Assembly: GCA_023212695.1 (NCBI GenBank)
Contig: JALCCG010000125.1
Coordinates: 1 to 59,657 of the forward strand
DNA length: 59,657 bases
Reading direction: 5' to 3'
From: Sporisorium sorghi
Taxonomy: Eukaryota; Basidiomycota; Ustilaginomycetes; Ustilaginales; Ustilaginaceae
The translations under genes were made by a program, and so were the position numbers. Below the pieces are notes generated by a model that was not told the origin of the DNA, searched no databases, and saw nothing but the letters and a program-made list of their open reading frames with translations. Below are positions 35,665 to 44,453 of the stretch, piece by piece. Each line of letters begins with the position of its first letter. The first letter of the stretch is position 1.

Positions 35665-36036
35665 ATGACGACAGCAGGCGAACTCAAACAGGATCTTTTG
35701 AGGGTTTACAACGCGATAAATAAGAAAATATTTAACGTGGGTGTAAAGCAGCAAAAAGTCGATTTCGTCGGCAACAAAATCATCATTGTATCGAGGAATA
35801 GTAGAGTCCCCGTCCTCAAACTGCTGGATGAGAATTACCCCCTCTCTACCCGGCAGTTGGACCATCTTTTATTTCAGGTATTCAAACAGGAGATTAAAAC
35901 CTGTCTCGAAGCGCAATTTCAATTTAAAATCATCTCCATTCTTAAAGACTACGATGCAGAGACCGAATACTCCGGTACCATCGTATTCTTGGAGAAGGAT
36001 GTAGAAACATATCTGAACGACATGCCGGAACTCTAA
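35665..36036 (+). CDS. MpsC-like protein (DUF2294)
   Basis: A 123-residue protein of the DUF2294 family, annotated as MpsC of a sodium-dependent membrane-potential-generating system in Staphylococcus. The core LLRVYNAINKKIFNVGVKQQ and the late FLEKDVETY region match that family by eye. It has no membrane span. ATG 35665 is chosen because AGAGGG lies about 10 bases upstream; the open frame extends further back, through the promoter. No MpsA or MpsB genes are nearby, so the named role is doubtful here. Confidence 0.75.
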   Translation: MTTAGELKQDLLRVYNAINKKIFNVGVKQQKVDFVGNKIIIVSRNSRVPVLKLLDENYPLSTRQLDHLLFQVFKQEIKTCLEAQFQFKIISILKDYDAETEYSGTIVFLEKDVETYLNDMPEL

Positions 36037-36051
36037 GTAGAGAGCGGGCCG

Positions 36052-36118
36052 ATCGTCAGTTTGGTACCAAGCATGCACACGTATGTGCATAGATTGGGGC
36101 TGGACTGGCGATTTTTTT
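36052..36118 (+). terminator. Branched terminator-like structure
   Basis: ATCGTCAGT (36052-36060) pairs with ACTGGCGAT (36104-36112) with one G-T pair, then T7. Inside lies a second hairpin, ATGCACA/TGTGCAT (36073-36090). It follows the MpsC-like gene and precedes the ABC operon by about 70 bases, so it ends the former and could regulate the latter. Confidence 0.6.
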
Positions 36119-36188
36119 CATCCGCTTTTGAAAATAAATGTTTGATATTTCTGAAAAATCATGAAATCAGAATGAAGGAGGAAGGGGT

Positions 36189-36968
36189 ATGACTCACAAA
36201 ATTGAAATTTCGGGTGTCAGCAAATGGTTCCGCAGAAATGGGGAAGAAATTGCTGCCATGCGGGAGACGAGTCTGTCGATTGAGGAAGGGCGCTTTGTTA
36301 GCATTATCGGTCCCAGCGGGTGCGGCAAATCAACCCTGTTTAACATTATCGCCGGCTTGATGCCGCCGTCCACGGGAAGAGTGCTGGCTGATGGGAAGGA
36401 CATCGTGGGCAAAACCGGTTACGTGGGTTACATGCTGCAAAAGGATATGCTCCTGCCTTGGCGCACGATCCTCGACAATATCATTCTGGGCATGGAGGTT
36501 AGAGGCGTCCCTTACAAGGAAGCCGTGGAAAGGGCCCTGCCCTTAATGGAGAAGTATGGGTTGAAGGGTTTTGACAAGCATTATCCGAGGGAGCTGTCGG
36601 GAGGAATGAAACAGCGCGCAGCTCTGCTGCGGACGCTGCTCTACGACCGGGATATTATTTTGCTGGACGAGCCGTTCGGCGCATTGGACGCACAGACCCG
36701 GCTGACTATGCAAAATTGGCTGCTGCAGATCTGGGAGGATTTTGGAAAGACGGTTCTGTTTGTTACCCACGACATCGATGAAGCGATTTATTTGTCGGAT
36801 GATATCTATGTGTTCTCCTCCAGACCGGGGCGAATCAAATCCAAAATTACGGTAACGATGGAACGTCCGCGCAAAATGGAAGACATGACGTCTCCTGCAT
36901 TTATGGAGCTGAAGCATCATCTGATGGATTTATTGTCGGCCGGGCATGAAGAAGAGCAAATATCGTAA
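36189..36968 (+). CDS. ABC transporter ATPase, SsuB/TauB/ThiZ type
   Basis: A 259-residue ATPase of the nitrate/sulfonate/taurine (NitT/TauT) importer family. Walker A GPSGCGKST, signature LSGGMKQR, Walker B IILLDEPFGALDA and the H-loop THDIDEA are complete. It has GAAGGAGGAAGG just ahead of ATG 36189. It drives the permease and lipoprotein encoded next. Unlike the sugar importers in this window, this one carries its own ATPase. The substrate is unknown; the hydrolase at the end of the operon suggests an amide- or ureido-type compound. Confidence 0.93.
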   Translation: MTHKIEISGVSKWFRRNGEEIAAMRETSLSIEEGRFVSIIGPSGCGKSTLFNIIAGLMPPSTGRVLADGKDIVGKTGYVGYMLQKDMLLPWRTILDNIILGMEVRGVPYKEAVERALPLMEKYGLKGFDKHYPRELSGGMKQRAALLRTLLYDRDIILLDEPFGALDAQTRLTMQNWLLQIWEDFGKTVLFVTHDIDEAIYLSDDIYVFSSRPGRIKSKITVTMERPRKMEDMTSPAFMELKHHLMDLLSAGHEEEQIS

Positions 36969-36998
36969 GCGACAAGCATCGAAGAGGGAGGGATAGCG

Positions 36999-37880
36999 AT
37001 GGAAACTGCACGTAAAGAGGCATTTGTTGTACACGCCGTGGCACCGGCGGAGTCGGTGACCGGATCATCCAAACGGCCGGAGGTTGTACCGTACATCCTG
37101 GATGAAGAGGCGATGGAGCGCCGCAGGAGTCGGCGGATCGTCTGGGGACGCGCCGCTGTGGCTGTATTTATTTTTCTGGTATGGGAGGTGTTCACCCGGA
37201 TCGGTCTGCTGGATTCCTATTATTGGAGCAGCCCCAGCGCCATTCTTGGCACGACCTGGACTCAAATGGCCGAAGGGACTCTGTTGAGGGACATTACGTA
37301 CACATCCGGCTCGACGATCCTCGGCTTTGTGTTCGGAACCTTGCTTGGAGCGCTGCTCGGATTATCGTTCTGGTGGTCGAGGTCGTATGCAGGCATCAGC
37401 GAGCCGTATCTTATCATTCTGAATGCCATGCCCAAGCTTGCCCTGGCTCCGGTACTCGTCATTCTGCTGGGAATTGGATTCTTCTCCAAGGTGGCTCTCG
37501 CTTTCTCCATGACGGTTGTCGTTTCTGCGCTTTCCGCATACAGCGGTGTAAAGAGCGTGGACCCTGATATGGAAAAGCTGATGTATTCCCTGGGCGCCAA
37601 GCGGCATCAGGTCTTCACCAAGGTCGTTGTCCCATGGTCCATGCCCTGGATTATCAGCAGTTTGCGGATCAACATTGCCCTTGCGCTGGCAGGAGCCATC
37701 GTGGGTGAGTTTATCGCTTCAAGCCAGGGTGTCGGCCGGATGATCATGTATGCGGGGACCATACTCGATATTAATCTCGTGTGGGTGGGCGTAGTTGTCC
37801 TGTCGCTGCTGTCCATGGTGATGTACTGGGGAGTAGTCGTCATAGAGAAATGGTTGTCCAAGGGCTTGACCAAACAATAG
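36999..37880 (+). CDS. ABC transporter permease, SsuC/TauC type
   Basis: A 293-residue permease. It has a cytoplasmic N-tail of about 45 residues, then about six spans. The binding-protein-dependent loop lies around KLMYSLGAKRHQVFTKVVVP. It sits 30 bases after the ATPase behind GAGGGAGG and 43 bases before the receptor. The three make one importer of the NitT/TauT type; its substrate is not readable from sequence. Confidence 0.92.
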   Translation: METARKEAFVVHAVAPAESVTGSSKRPEVVPYILDEEAMERRRSRRIVWGRAAVAVFIFLVWEVFTRIGLLDSYYWSSPSAILGTTWTQMAEGTLLRDITYTSGSTILGFVFGTLLGALLGLSFWWSRSYAGISEPYLIILNAMPKLALAPVLVILLGIGFFSKVALAFSMTVVVSALSAYSGVKSVDPDMEKLMYSLGAKRHQVFTKVVVPWSMPWIISSLRINIALALAGAIVGEFIASSQGVGRMIMYAGTILDINLVWVGVVVLSLLSMVMYWGVVVIEKWLSKGLTKQ

Positions 37881-37923
37881 ACAGAAATCGAACTTATTAT
37901 TTCTATATAAAAGGGGAGTTCAT

Positions 37924-38961
37924 ATGAACCGTAAAATGAGGAAGCTTTCGCTATTGTTCGCACTTGTCATATTCACAAGTCTGCTGGGAGCCTGCGGCAA
38001 TGAGAAGAATGACACCGCCTCCGCCTCAGGCGAGGGTAAGCTGAAGAAAATCGTGATCGCCGAGCCGCTCCATTCGACAGGCTATCTTCCTCTATATGTG
38101 GCCCAGCGCGAAGGTTTCTTTGCGAAAAGGGGGCTGGATGTCGAGGTCATCCAAGCCGCGGGAGGCGCGCATGTAACCGCCGTGGTCAGCGGCGATGCTT
38201 GGGGCGTCATTGGCGGGACGGAGTCCAACGCCTTGGCTAACAACAACAATTCCGATCCGATCATCTCTGTCGTCAACGTTGTCAACCGGGCGAATGTGTA
38301 TTTAATGGCTAAGAAAGGCACCGCACCCGCCAGCCATTCTCCCGAGGACCTGAAGGCTTTCTTACAAGGAAAAAAGATCAATGCCGGGCGCCATGGCGGT
38401 ACGCCCAATCTGTTAACCCGCTATCTGCTGATTCAGCTTGGTCTGGATCCGGAGAAGGACGTGCAGCTGCTTGAGCCGGCAGACGGCTCCACGGTCGTGA
38501 CGATGGTTCAGCAAGGGGCTGCCGATATCGCCAATGGGGCGGAGCCGCAGATTAGCGACGGGATATCGAAGAATGTGTGGGAGGAGCCGTTTTACAAGTT
38601 TCATGATTTGGGTGATTTCTCGTATTCGGTGCTCAGTGTGAGGAAGTCCACAATCGAGAAGGATGCAGAAGCCGTTCAAAGCTTTACAGACGCCATCATC
38701 GAAGCGCTTGGAGCTGTTCAGAGCGATAAAGAACTGGCGAAGAAGAATTTGAAGGCCGAATTCCCGACGCTTTCCGATGATGCGATTCAAGCGGCGCTGG
38801 ACCGGGCTTATGAAGACAATTTATGGAGTTTGGACGGGCTGATCTCGGAAGACGCGCTGAAACATGACATGGATGTCATGATCGAAACGGGGATATTCAA
38901 GGGGGATTATTCCTACGATGCCCTTGTGGACATGCAGTTTGTGAACAATACCAAGAAGTAA
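37924..38961 (+). CDS. ABC transporter substrate-binding lipoprotein, NMT1/SsuA-like
   Basis: A 345-residue receptor. The lipobox LGAC gives lipidated Cys24, followed by a short tether and the NMT1-type fold (PLHSTGYLPLYVAQREGFF is the usual first-lobe start). Members bind sulfonates, thiamine precursors, nitriles or riboflavin. The family-typical start fits ATG 37924, with AAAAGGGGAG upstream. It completes the importer encoded by the two preceding genes. Confidence 0.92.
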   Translation: MNRKMRKLSLLFALVIFTSLLGACGNEKNDTASASGEGKLKKIVIAEPLHSTGYLPLYVAQREGFFAKRGLDVEVIQAAGGAHVTAVVSGDAWGVIGGTESNALANNNNSDPIISVVNVVNRANVYLMAKKGTAPASHSPEDLKAFLQGKKINAGRHGGTPNLLTRYLLIQLGLDPEKDVQLLEPADGSTVVTMVQQGAADIANGAEPQISDGISKNVWEEPFYKFHDLGDFSYSVLSVRKSTIEKDAEAVQSFTDAIIEALGAVQSDKELAKKNLKAEFPTLSDDAIQAALDRAYEDNLWSLDGLISEDALKHDMDVMIETGIFKGDYSYDALVDMQFVNNTKK

Positions 38962-39010
38962 ATGATGGGGTTCATTCTTTCAAATACACAATCGGAAGGG
39001 GAGAGTCGCG

Positions 39011-39673
39011 ATGAAATCTTTGAATCAGCTGATGCTTGAGAGCAAAGCGGCGGTGATCGTGGTTGATGTGCAGAATGATTATTGTCATCCGGAGGGAGCG
39101 CTGCCCCGAGCGGGCTGCGATGTTAGCGGGGTAGGAGAGATGATGCCGAAGCTGCATAAGCTGCTTCAGTCCGCCAGGGAGTTTCATGTGCCCGTCATTT
39201 TCATTCAGACACTCCATGAGAAAGCAACGGATTCCGACGCCTGGACTACCAGGTCATCGGGACGGTCGGCCCATGTCTGCCGGAGGGGGAGCTGGGGAGC
39301 CGAGTTCTATGAGGTTGCTCCGGAGCAGGATGACATCATTGTCAATAAACACCGGTACAGCGCTTTTGTGAATACAAGGCTGGATTCCGTGTTGAAAACG
39401 CTGAAAATCGAAACGTTAATCATGACGGGAGTCAGCACCAATGTCTGCGTGGAATCCACTGCCAGGGACGGTTTTATGCTGGATTATCATATCGTGCTTG
39501 TAGCGGATGCCTGCGCATCGTATTCGCAAAGCGCCCATGATATGACACTCGAGAATATTGAAGGGTATTTCGGGAAAGTTAGTGGGGTGCAGCATGTGAT
39601 TGATATCTGGATGGATAAGATTCCAGATGAATCAGTAAGGCCGATGTCGGCGGCTCAGACGACCGCGCGTTAG
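39011..39673 (+). CDS. Cysteine hydrolase, isochorismatase/RutB-like
   Basis: A 220-residue enzyme with the Asp-Lys-Cys triad: Asp19 in VVDVQNDY, Lys113 in VNKHRYSAF, and Cys146 in VSTNVCVES. Relatives include ureidoacrylate (RutB), N-carbamoylsarcosine and biuret amidohydrolases. GCRRGSWGAEFYEV-like residues around 90-102 match that amidase branch better than true isochorismatases. It starts 49 bases after the receptor gene behind GGAAGGGGAG, so it probably hydrolyses what the importer brings in. Confidence 0.88.
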   Translation: MKSLNQLMLESKAAVIVVDVQNDYCHPEGALPRAGCDVSGVGEMMPKLHKLLQSAREFHVPVIFIQTLHEKATDSDAWTTRSSGRSAHVCRRGSWGAEFYEVAPEQDDIIVNKHRYSAFVNTRLDSVLKTLKIETLIMTGVSTNVCVESTARDGFMLDYHIVLVADACASYSQSAHDMTLENIEGYFGKVSGVQHVIDIWMDKIPDESVRPMSAAQTTAR

Positions 39674-39701
39674 GTTGTCTGAGTGCATGATCCAGGCAGA
39701 A

Positions 39702-39731
39702 TGAAGCTCTCCGCATGCGGGAGCTTTTTCT
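39702..39731 (+). terminator. Intrinsic terminator of ABC-hydrolase operon
   Basis: AGCTC-t-CCGC pairs with GCGG-GAGCT around AT, followed by TTTTTC. It lies about 30 bases past the hydrolase stop. Confidence 0.8.
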
Positions 39732-39750
39732 GTGAGGGTCCTCTCTTCGC

Positions 39751-41190
39751 ATGCACAAATTCATGAATAAAGCTGGTGAGGCCTGCGTGAATAACAGATC
39801 GAGGATGATCGTTCAATACACCATTTGTTTAGGAGCATTTCTGTCCAATCTGTCAGCCGGCATGTTCAACATTGCGCTTGTAGACATTGCAAGAACCTTT
39901 GATTCAACTATTCCAACAGCCCAATGGATCGTCACGGCTTACCTGCTTGTGATTTCCATATTGCTGCCTGTGATGGGCAAGCTCGGCGATATGCTGGGCA
40001 GACGGAAAATTCACAATATCGGCTATTTTATTTTTATGGCCGGGGCTATCTGCTGTGCCGTGTCGCCTTCATTAAACGGACTGATATCCTCCCGCATTCT
40101 TCAAGGTATAGGGGCGGCCATGTACCAGGCCACCAATATGGCTTTGATCATTTCTGTGTTTCCCAAGGAGCAGCGAGGCAAAGCGCTCGGGCTGATCAGC
40201 ACGTTTGTTGCAGCAGGCTCCATGATTGGTCCGAGCCTTGGCGGTATATTGATCCAATGGTTCAGCTGGCGAAGCAATTTCTGGCTGCTGACGGCGCTGT
40301 CGCTGGTTGCGTGGATGTTTGCTCAGCGGTTCATACCGAAGGACAAACCGGAAGGGTCGGAAAGCCGTTTGGATGTGCCTGGGGCTGCCCTTTTTGCCAT
40401 ATCATTGACTGGTCTGGTTACGGCTGTGAATTTGGGCGCTCAGTGGGGCTGGAGCTCATGGCAGGTTGCGGTACTGTTCATTCTGTTTGGGGTGGGCGCT
40501 GCTTCCTTCATCGGGTGGTGTCTGTCCTCACGCTGGGAACGGCAAGGGAAAGGGCGGCTGCCCTTCATGAAGCTGGATCTGTTCCGAGATGCGGGCATCA
40601 GCGTGGGGATTATCATTACCATCATTTCCTATATGGCGGCTTTCTCGGCCCAGCTTGTACTCCCAGTATTCCTGCTGAGTGAGCTTGGCATTGAGCCTGC
40701 GACGGCAGGGCTGATCATGATGGGTTATCCGTTGTCGCTGATCATATTCTCTCCCTTGAGCGGCAATCTGTCGGACAAGCTGGGGACATTTCCGCTGCTG
40801 TCGGCCGGTCTGCTGGTTATGACGACGGCATTACTCGTACTGGGCTTTGTATCGCCTGCCTACCCCATATTCTTTTTGATTCTCCTGATTGTACTGCTCG
40901 GCGGTTCCATGGGGCTGATTACGCCTCCAAACAATTCTCTGGTGATGAGCCGAACATCCAAGAGCGATCTCGGCTTGATCAGCAGTATTCTGGCGCTGTC
41001 GCGGAATCTGGGCATGATGTTTGGGACGGCGGCTGGCGGTGCCATGCTGGCGCTTCCAGGCCAGGCGGCAGGAGGATTGACCGGATTTCGCATGATTTTT
41101 GTGCTGAACACGGTGCTGGTGGTCATCGTCTATTTAACGATGATTATCTCCTTTCGTTTGGCAAGGCATAAAGAGACGCTGTCTTCATAG
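39751..41190 (+). CDS. MFS drug exporter, DHA2 (14-span) type
   Basis: A 479-residue transporter with about 14 spans. Motif A is visible as GKLGDMLGRRK, and antiporter-type motif C is in the LQGIGAAMYQA to LISTFVAAGSMIGPSLGG region. It resembles EmrB/QacA-type proton-driven exporters. Starts at ATG 39751 and GTG 39787 are both possible; the GTG has TGAGG 7 bases upstream, whereas the ATG lies just after a terminator. No regulator is adjacent, and the substrates are unknown. Confidence 0.9.
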   Translation: MHKFMNKAGEACVNNRSRMIVQYTICLGAFLSNLSAGMFNIALVDIARTFDSTIPTAQWIVTAYLLVISILLPVMGKLGDMLGRRKIHNIGYFIFMAGAICCAVSPSLNGLISSRILQGIGAAMYQATNMALIISVFPKEQRGKALGLISTFVAAGSMIGPSLGGILIQWFSWRSNFWLLTALSLVAWMFAQRFIPKDKPEGSESRLDVPGAALFAISLTGLVTAVNLGAQWGWSSWQVAVLFILFGVGAASFIGWCLSSRWERQGKGRLPFMKLDLFRDAGISVGIIITIISYMAAFSAQLVLPVFLLSELGIEPATAGLIMMGYPLSLIIFSPLSGNLSDKLGTFPLLSAGLLVMTTALLVLGFVSPAYPIFFLILLIVLLGGSMGLITPPNNSLVMSRTSKSDLGLISSILALSRNLGMMFGTAAGGAMLALPGQAAGGLTGFRMIFVLNTVLVVIVYLTMIISFRLARHKETLSS

Positions 41191-41208
41191 TGTGAACATG
41201 AGGAAAAA

Positions 41209-41255
41209 AAGGGTATCCCGCGGTCTGATCAAGACGATGCAGGATACCCTTATTT
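41209..41255. terminator. Intrinsic terminator between convergent genes
   Basis: AAGGGTATCC (41209-41218) pairs with GGATACCCTT (41242-41251), with A7 before and TATTT after. It can serve the MFS gene and the convergent peptidase gene. Confidence 0.8.
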
Positions 41256-41314
41256 AACATAATCAGAAATATATACTTTGAAAGCCAGCAGGGGCTTCCT
41301 TGAACTGATATCGC

Positions 41315-42388
41315 TTATGCGCGGTCCAGAATCGTCTGGAGCGTCGAGCGATCAAGACCTTTAACAAGTTTGATCAGAAGTTCTTTAGCAGCTTCATAAT
41401 CATCGGTATGGATGATGGATGAAGAAGTGTGGATGTAGCGGGAACAAATGCCGATGATGGTGGATGGAACACCGATGCCGCTAAGATGTACTTGGCCAGC
41501 GTCGGTACCGCCCGGAGAGACAAAATACTGGTATTTGATTTTGTTGGTCTCCGCGGTATCTTGAACGTATTCCACCATTCCGCGGTGAGTCAGCATCGTT
41601 GGATCGAAGATGCGGAGCAGCGCGCCTTGTCCCAATTGACCGAACTGGCTCTTGTCACCCATCATGTCGTTTGCAGCACTGGCATCCAGTCCGAAGAAAA
41701 TATCCGGCTGAATCAGGTTTGCCGAAGTGCGCGCCCCGCGCAGCCCCAGCTCTTCCTGAACCGTCGCACCGGCATATACCGTGTTTGGAAGCTTCTCGCC
41801 GTGAAGAGCTTTCACAAGCTCGATGGCCAGGCCTACACCATAGCGGTTATCCCATGCTTTGGCCATGATTTTTTTGGGATTGGCCAGCGGGGTGAATTCA
41901 CAGATCGGAACCACTTGCAGACCGGGACGGATGCCAAACGATTCGGCCTCCGCTTTGTTGTCCGCACCGATATCAATATACATCGTTTTGATGTCGACAG
42001 GTTTGCTGCGCTGTGCTTCATCCAGCAGATGAGTAGGAATGGAGCCGACAACGCCGACGACCGGGCCCTTATCTGTAATAATTTGCAGGCGCTGCGCAAG
42101 GACCGCTTGGCTCCACCAGCCGCCTAGAGGCTGAAAACGGACCATGCCCGCTTCGGTGATGCCGGTGACCATGAATCCAACTTCGTCCATGTGACCGGCT
42201 ACCATGACTTTTGGCCCTTCATCGTTTCCGCGGAGAACAGCAAACAGACTGCCCAGGCGATCCTGCACGAACTCATCTGTATATGGAGAGAGGGCATCCT
42301 TCACCCATGAACGAAGTTCTCTTTCAAAGCCCGGCGCAGCCGGAAACTCCGTTAGTGTTCGAAATAATTCCAATGTTGATTCATTCAT
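41315..42388 (-). CDS. M42-family aminopeptidase
   Basis: A 357-residue cytosolic di-metal peptidase of the glutamyl-aminopeptidase/FrvX/YsdC family, forming large shells that trim peptides. Ligand motifs are visible: [11 protein letters not shown], the bridging Asp in KAWDNRYG, the Glu pair in [15 protein letters not shown], and the last His in [17 protein letters not shown] precedes ATG 42388. It stands alone between a shared terminator and the small peptide gene. Confidence 0.94.
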   Translation of the reverse strand: MNESTLELFRTLTEFPAAPGFERELRSWVKDALSPYTDEFVQDRLGSLFAVLRGNDEGPKVMVAGHMDEVGFMVTGITEAGMVRFQPLGGWWSQAVLAQRLQIITDKGPVVGVVGSIPTHLLDEAQRSKPVDIKTMYIDIGADNKAEAESFGIRPGLQVVPICEFTPLANPKKIMAKAWDNRYGVGLAIELVKALHGEKLPNTVYAGATVQEELGLRGARTSANLIQPDIFFGLDASAANDMMGDKSQFGQLGQGALLRIFDPTMLTHRGMVEYVQDTAETNKIKYQYFVSPGGTDAGQVHLSGIGVPSTIIGICSRYIHTSSSIIHTDDYEAAKELLIKLVKGLDRSTLQTILDRA

Positions 42389-42586
42389 AACGAATATCGC
42401 TCCTTTTGAAAAGGTATGTATGAGTTTTACTTTTCTAGTATGCCCCTATATATCTGAAAAGTCTACAAAACCGGCGCCGTGCAAGATACTCCAAATAAAA
42501 AGTAAATGACAAGCACCCTGTATGTGGGATAGGAATAGGATGATAGGAAAACAAGTGAAATTTGTCAGTCGGGGAAGGGGCAGAAT

Positions 42587-42700
42587 ATGAACCACCATGG
42601 GGTTGTTTGGTACGACCATCATGCCGAAGTCAGAGAACTTCTGCTCATTATGGTCCTGTTCATCCTACTCGTCATTTTGCTGAAGTTCATTCTTATTTAA
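42587..42700 (+). CDS. 37-residue membrane peptide near the spoVA operon
   Basis: The peptide begins MNHHGVVWYDHHAEVRELLL and ends in one hydrophobic span with a Lys near the end (LKFILI). GGGGAAGGGG lies 6 bases ahead of ATG 42587 and a terminator follows at 42736. The His-rich head and the span resemble short spore-associated membrane peptides, but I cannot name a family. Its place just before spoVAC makes a sporulation role worth testing. Confidence 0.65.
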   Translation: MNHHGVVWYDHHAEVRELLLIMVLFILLVILLKFILI

Positions 42701-42735
42701 TGACAGCCTTAAGCATAATGGCAGCGAGACTTCTT

Positions 42736-42770
42736 TCAGCTTTCAGGTCGTATTCCTGAAGGCTGATTTT
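42736..42770 (+). terminator. Intrinsic terminator of the small peptide gene
   Basis: TCAGCTTTCAGG pairs with CCTGAAGGCTGA (one G-T pair) around 7 bases, followed by TTTTC. Confidence 0.75.
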
Positions 42771-42856
42771 CGTGCGGATTCTCCATATGCTGGGGGACAA
42801 GCTGTGCCTCATCATGAGAAGGATGATTTTCCAAACATAAAGGAAGTTCATTCAAA

Positions 42857-42886
42857 GCATAATGATATCGAGTGATATCCATAGTG
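42857..42886 (+). promoter_or_regulatory. Candidate sigma-G promoter of spoVAC
   Basis: GCATA (42857-42861), 18 bases, then CATAGTG (42880-42886). This fits the forespore sigma-G pattern (gnATR and cAtnnTA) except for the last base. It lies 55 bases before the spoVAC start, and spoVA operons are known sigma-G targets. Confidence 0.4.
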
Positions 42887-42940
42887 TCTCTTCGGCGCTT
42901 CATGAAATTCCATACTTAATTCAAGCGGAGGTGTTTTGAA

Positions 42941-43429
42941 ATGTCCGGCTCTAATCAAAAGTCCAAGTCCGATATCACCACAATGAGCTCGGCGGAATAT
43001 CAGGCCATTGCCAAAAAGCACGAACCTCCCCGCGCCATCCTTAAAAATTGTTTGCGCGCTTTTTTGGTCGGAGGTTTGATCTGTTTGATCGGCCAGTGTA
43101 TCCAGCGGTTTTTTATGTCCGTATTCGATATGACTTCAACCGAAGCAAGCAATCCGACGGTTGCCGTGCTGATTATACTGTCGGTCATCCTGACCAGCTT
43201 CGGCGTGTATGACAAAATCGCGCAGTGGGCCGGGGCAGGCAGTGCCGTGCCGGTTACGGGGTTTGCCAACTCCATGTGCTCCGCAGCGCTGGAGCATCGG
43301 GCAGAGGGCCTGGTTCTAGGCGTGGGGGCCAGCATGTTTAAACTTGCAGGCTCTGTCATTGTGTTTGGTACCGTTGCTGCGTTTATTATCGGTGTCATCT
43401 ATGCCATTTTTGGCATCGAAGGGAGGTAA
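42941..43429 (+). CDS. Stage V sporulation protein AC
   Basis: A 162-residue inner-membrane protein of the spore dipicolinic-acid channel. The family core is visible: FLVGGLICLIGQCIQ and GAGSAVPVTGFANSMCSAALEHR. About four spans are predicted, and SpoVAC is known to be mechanosensitive in Bacillus. GCGGAGGTG precedes ATG 42941. spoVAD starts 6 bases after its stop. It lies after its own promoter-like region, separate from the small peptide. Confidence 0.96.
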   Translation: MSGSNQKSKSDITTMSSAEYQAIAKKHEPPRAILKNCLRAFLVGGLICLIGQCIQRFFMSVFDMTSTEASNPTVAVLIILSVILTSFGVYDKIAQWAGAGSAVPVTGFANSMCSAALEHRAEGLVLGVGASMFKLAGSVIVFGTVAAFIIGVIYAIFGIEGR

Positions 43430-43435
43430 CGTTCA

Positions 43436-44449
43436 ATGAAGGTGATTGGCCAAACCTGGCAGTTCGAGAATAAACCCGTCATTATCAGCACGGGAACCAT
43501 TGTAGGACCGGAAGAAGGCGAGGGACCGCTGGCGAATGATTTTGATTTTGTGTATGACAATATCGAAATTAATGAAAAAACATGGGAAAAGGCCGAGCGG
43601 AAGCTGCTTGAGGATGCTTCCAGAAAAGCAGTGGAGAAGGCGGGCATCAAAGAGGACCAGCTGCAGTTTTTTGTCGGCGGGGATCTGATGAACCAGATCA
43701 TCAGCAGTTCTTTTGCCGCCAGACAGATGGGTGTGCCTTATATCGGCGTATTTGGTGCTTGCTCCACCTCCATGGAAAGTCTGGCCGTCGCCTCGATGCT
43801 GGTGGATTCGGGAGGAGCCAAGTATGTGATGGCCGGAACGGCAAGCCATAACTGCACGGTGGAGAAGCAGTTCCGCTATCCGACGGAGTACGGATCACAG
43901 AAGCCGCCGTATGCGCAGTATACGATTACGGGAGCAGGCTGCTCCGTTGTTTCGGACAAGGGGGATGGCCCTGCGGTCACCTATGCCACCATCGGCAAGG
44001 TTGTGGACCTGGGTATTAAGGATCCGTTCAACATGGGGGCGGCAATGGCTCCTGCGGCAGCAGATACGATTACCAAGCACTTTAAGGATACAGGCCGGCA
44101 GGCGAAGGATTATGACTTGATTGTCACCGGTGACCTGGCCTCGGTGGGGCTTCCCATCGCCAAGGATCTTCTGAAGAAGAATGATGTCATCATGGACGGT
44201 ACGGTGTTTGCCGATTGCGGGTTAATGATCTACGACTTGGAGAAACAGAAATATGTGAATGCCGGAGGCAGCGGGTGTGGCTGCTCGGCTGTAGTCACAT
44301 ACGGCCATATCTTGAAACGGATGCGCAAAGGCGAATTAAAAAAGGTGCTGATTGTGGCTACCGGGGCTCTGCTGTCGCCGCTTTCGTACCAGCAGGGCGA
44401 GAGTATTCCGTGTATTGCTCATGCCGTAGCCTTAGAGATGGGAGGATAA
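43436..44449 (+). CDS. Stage V sporulation protein AD
   Basis: A 337-residue soluble protein with a thiolase-like fold that binds dipicolinic acid in Bacillus. Recognisable stretches are DFDFVYDNI, QFFVGGDLMNQIISSSFAARQ, GVFGACSTSMESLAV and GSGCGCSAVVTYGHIL. It sits between spoVAC and spoVAE with gaps of 6 and 4 bases, so all three are translated from one message and work together in DPA uptake and release. Confidence 0.96.
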   Translation: MKVIGQTWQFENKPVIISTGTIVGPEEGEGPLANDFDFVYDNIEINEKTWEKAERKLLEDASRKAVEKAGIKEDQLQFFVGGDLMNQIISSSFAARQMGVPYIGVFGACSTSMESLAVASMLVDSGGAKYVMAGTASHNCTVEKQFRYPTEYGSQKPPYAQYTITGAGCSVVSDKGDGPAVTYATIGKVVDLGIKDPFNMGAAMAPAAADTITKHFKDTGRQAKDYDLIVTGDLASVGLPIAKDLLKKNDVIMDGTVFADCGLMIYDLEKQKYVNAGGSGCGCSAVVTYGHILKRMRKGELKKVLIVATGALLSPLSYQQGESIPCIAHAVALEMGG

Positions 44450-44453
44450 TGTT

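Noticed and set aside
36052..36118. Guanidine (ykkC) or thiamine riboswitch before the ABC operon
   Set aside because: I could not find the conserved cores of either class; the region reads better as a structured terminator.
36189..38961. Sulfonate (ssu) or taurine (tau) transporter name
   Set aside because: The family fits but no monooxygenase gene is present and the operon ends in an amide hydrolase, so a sulfur role is unsupported.
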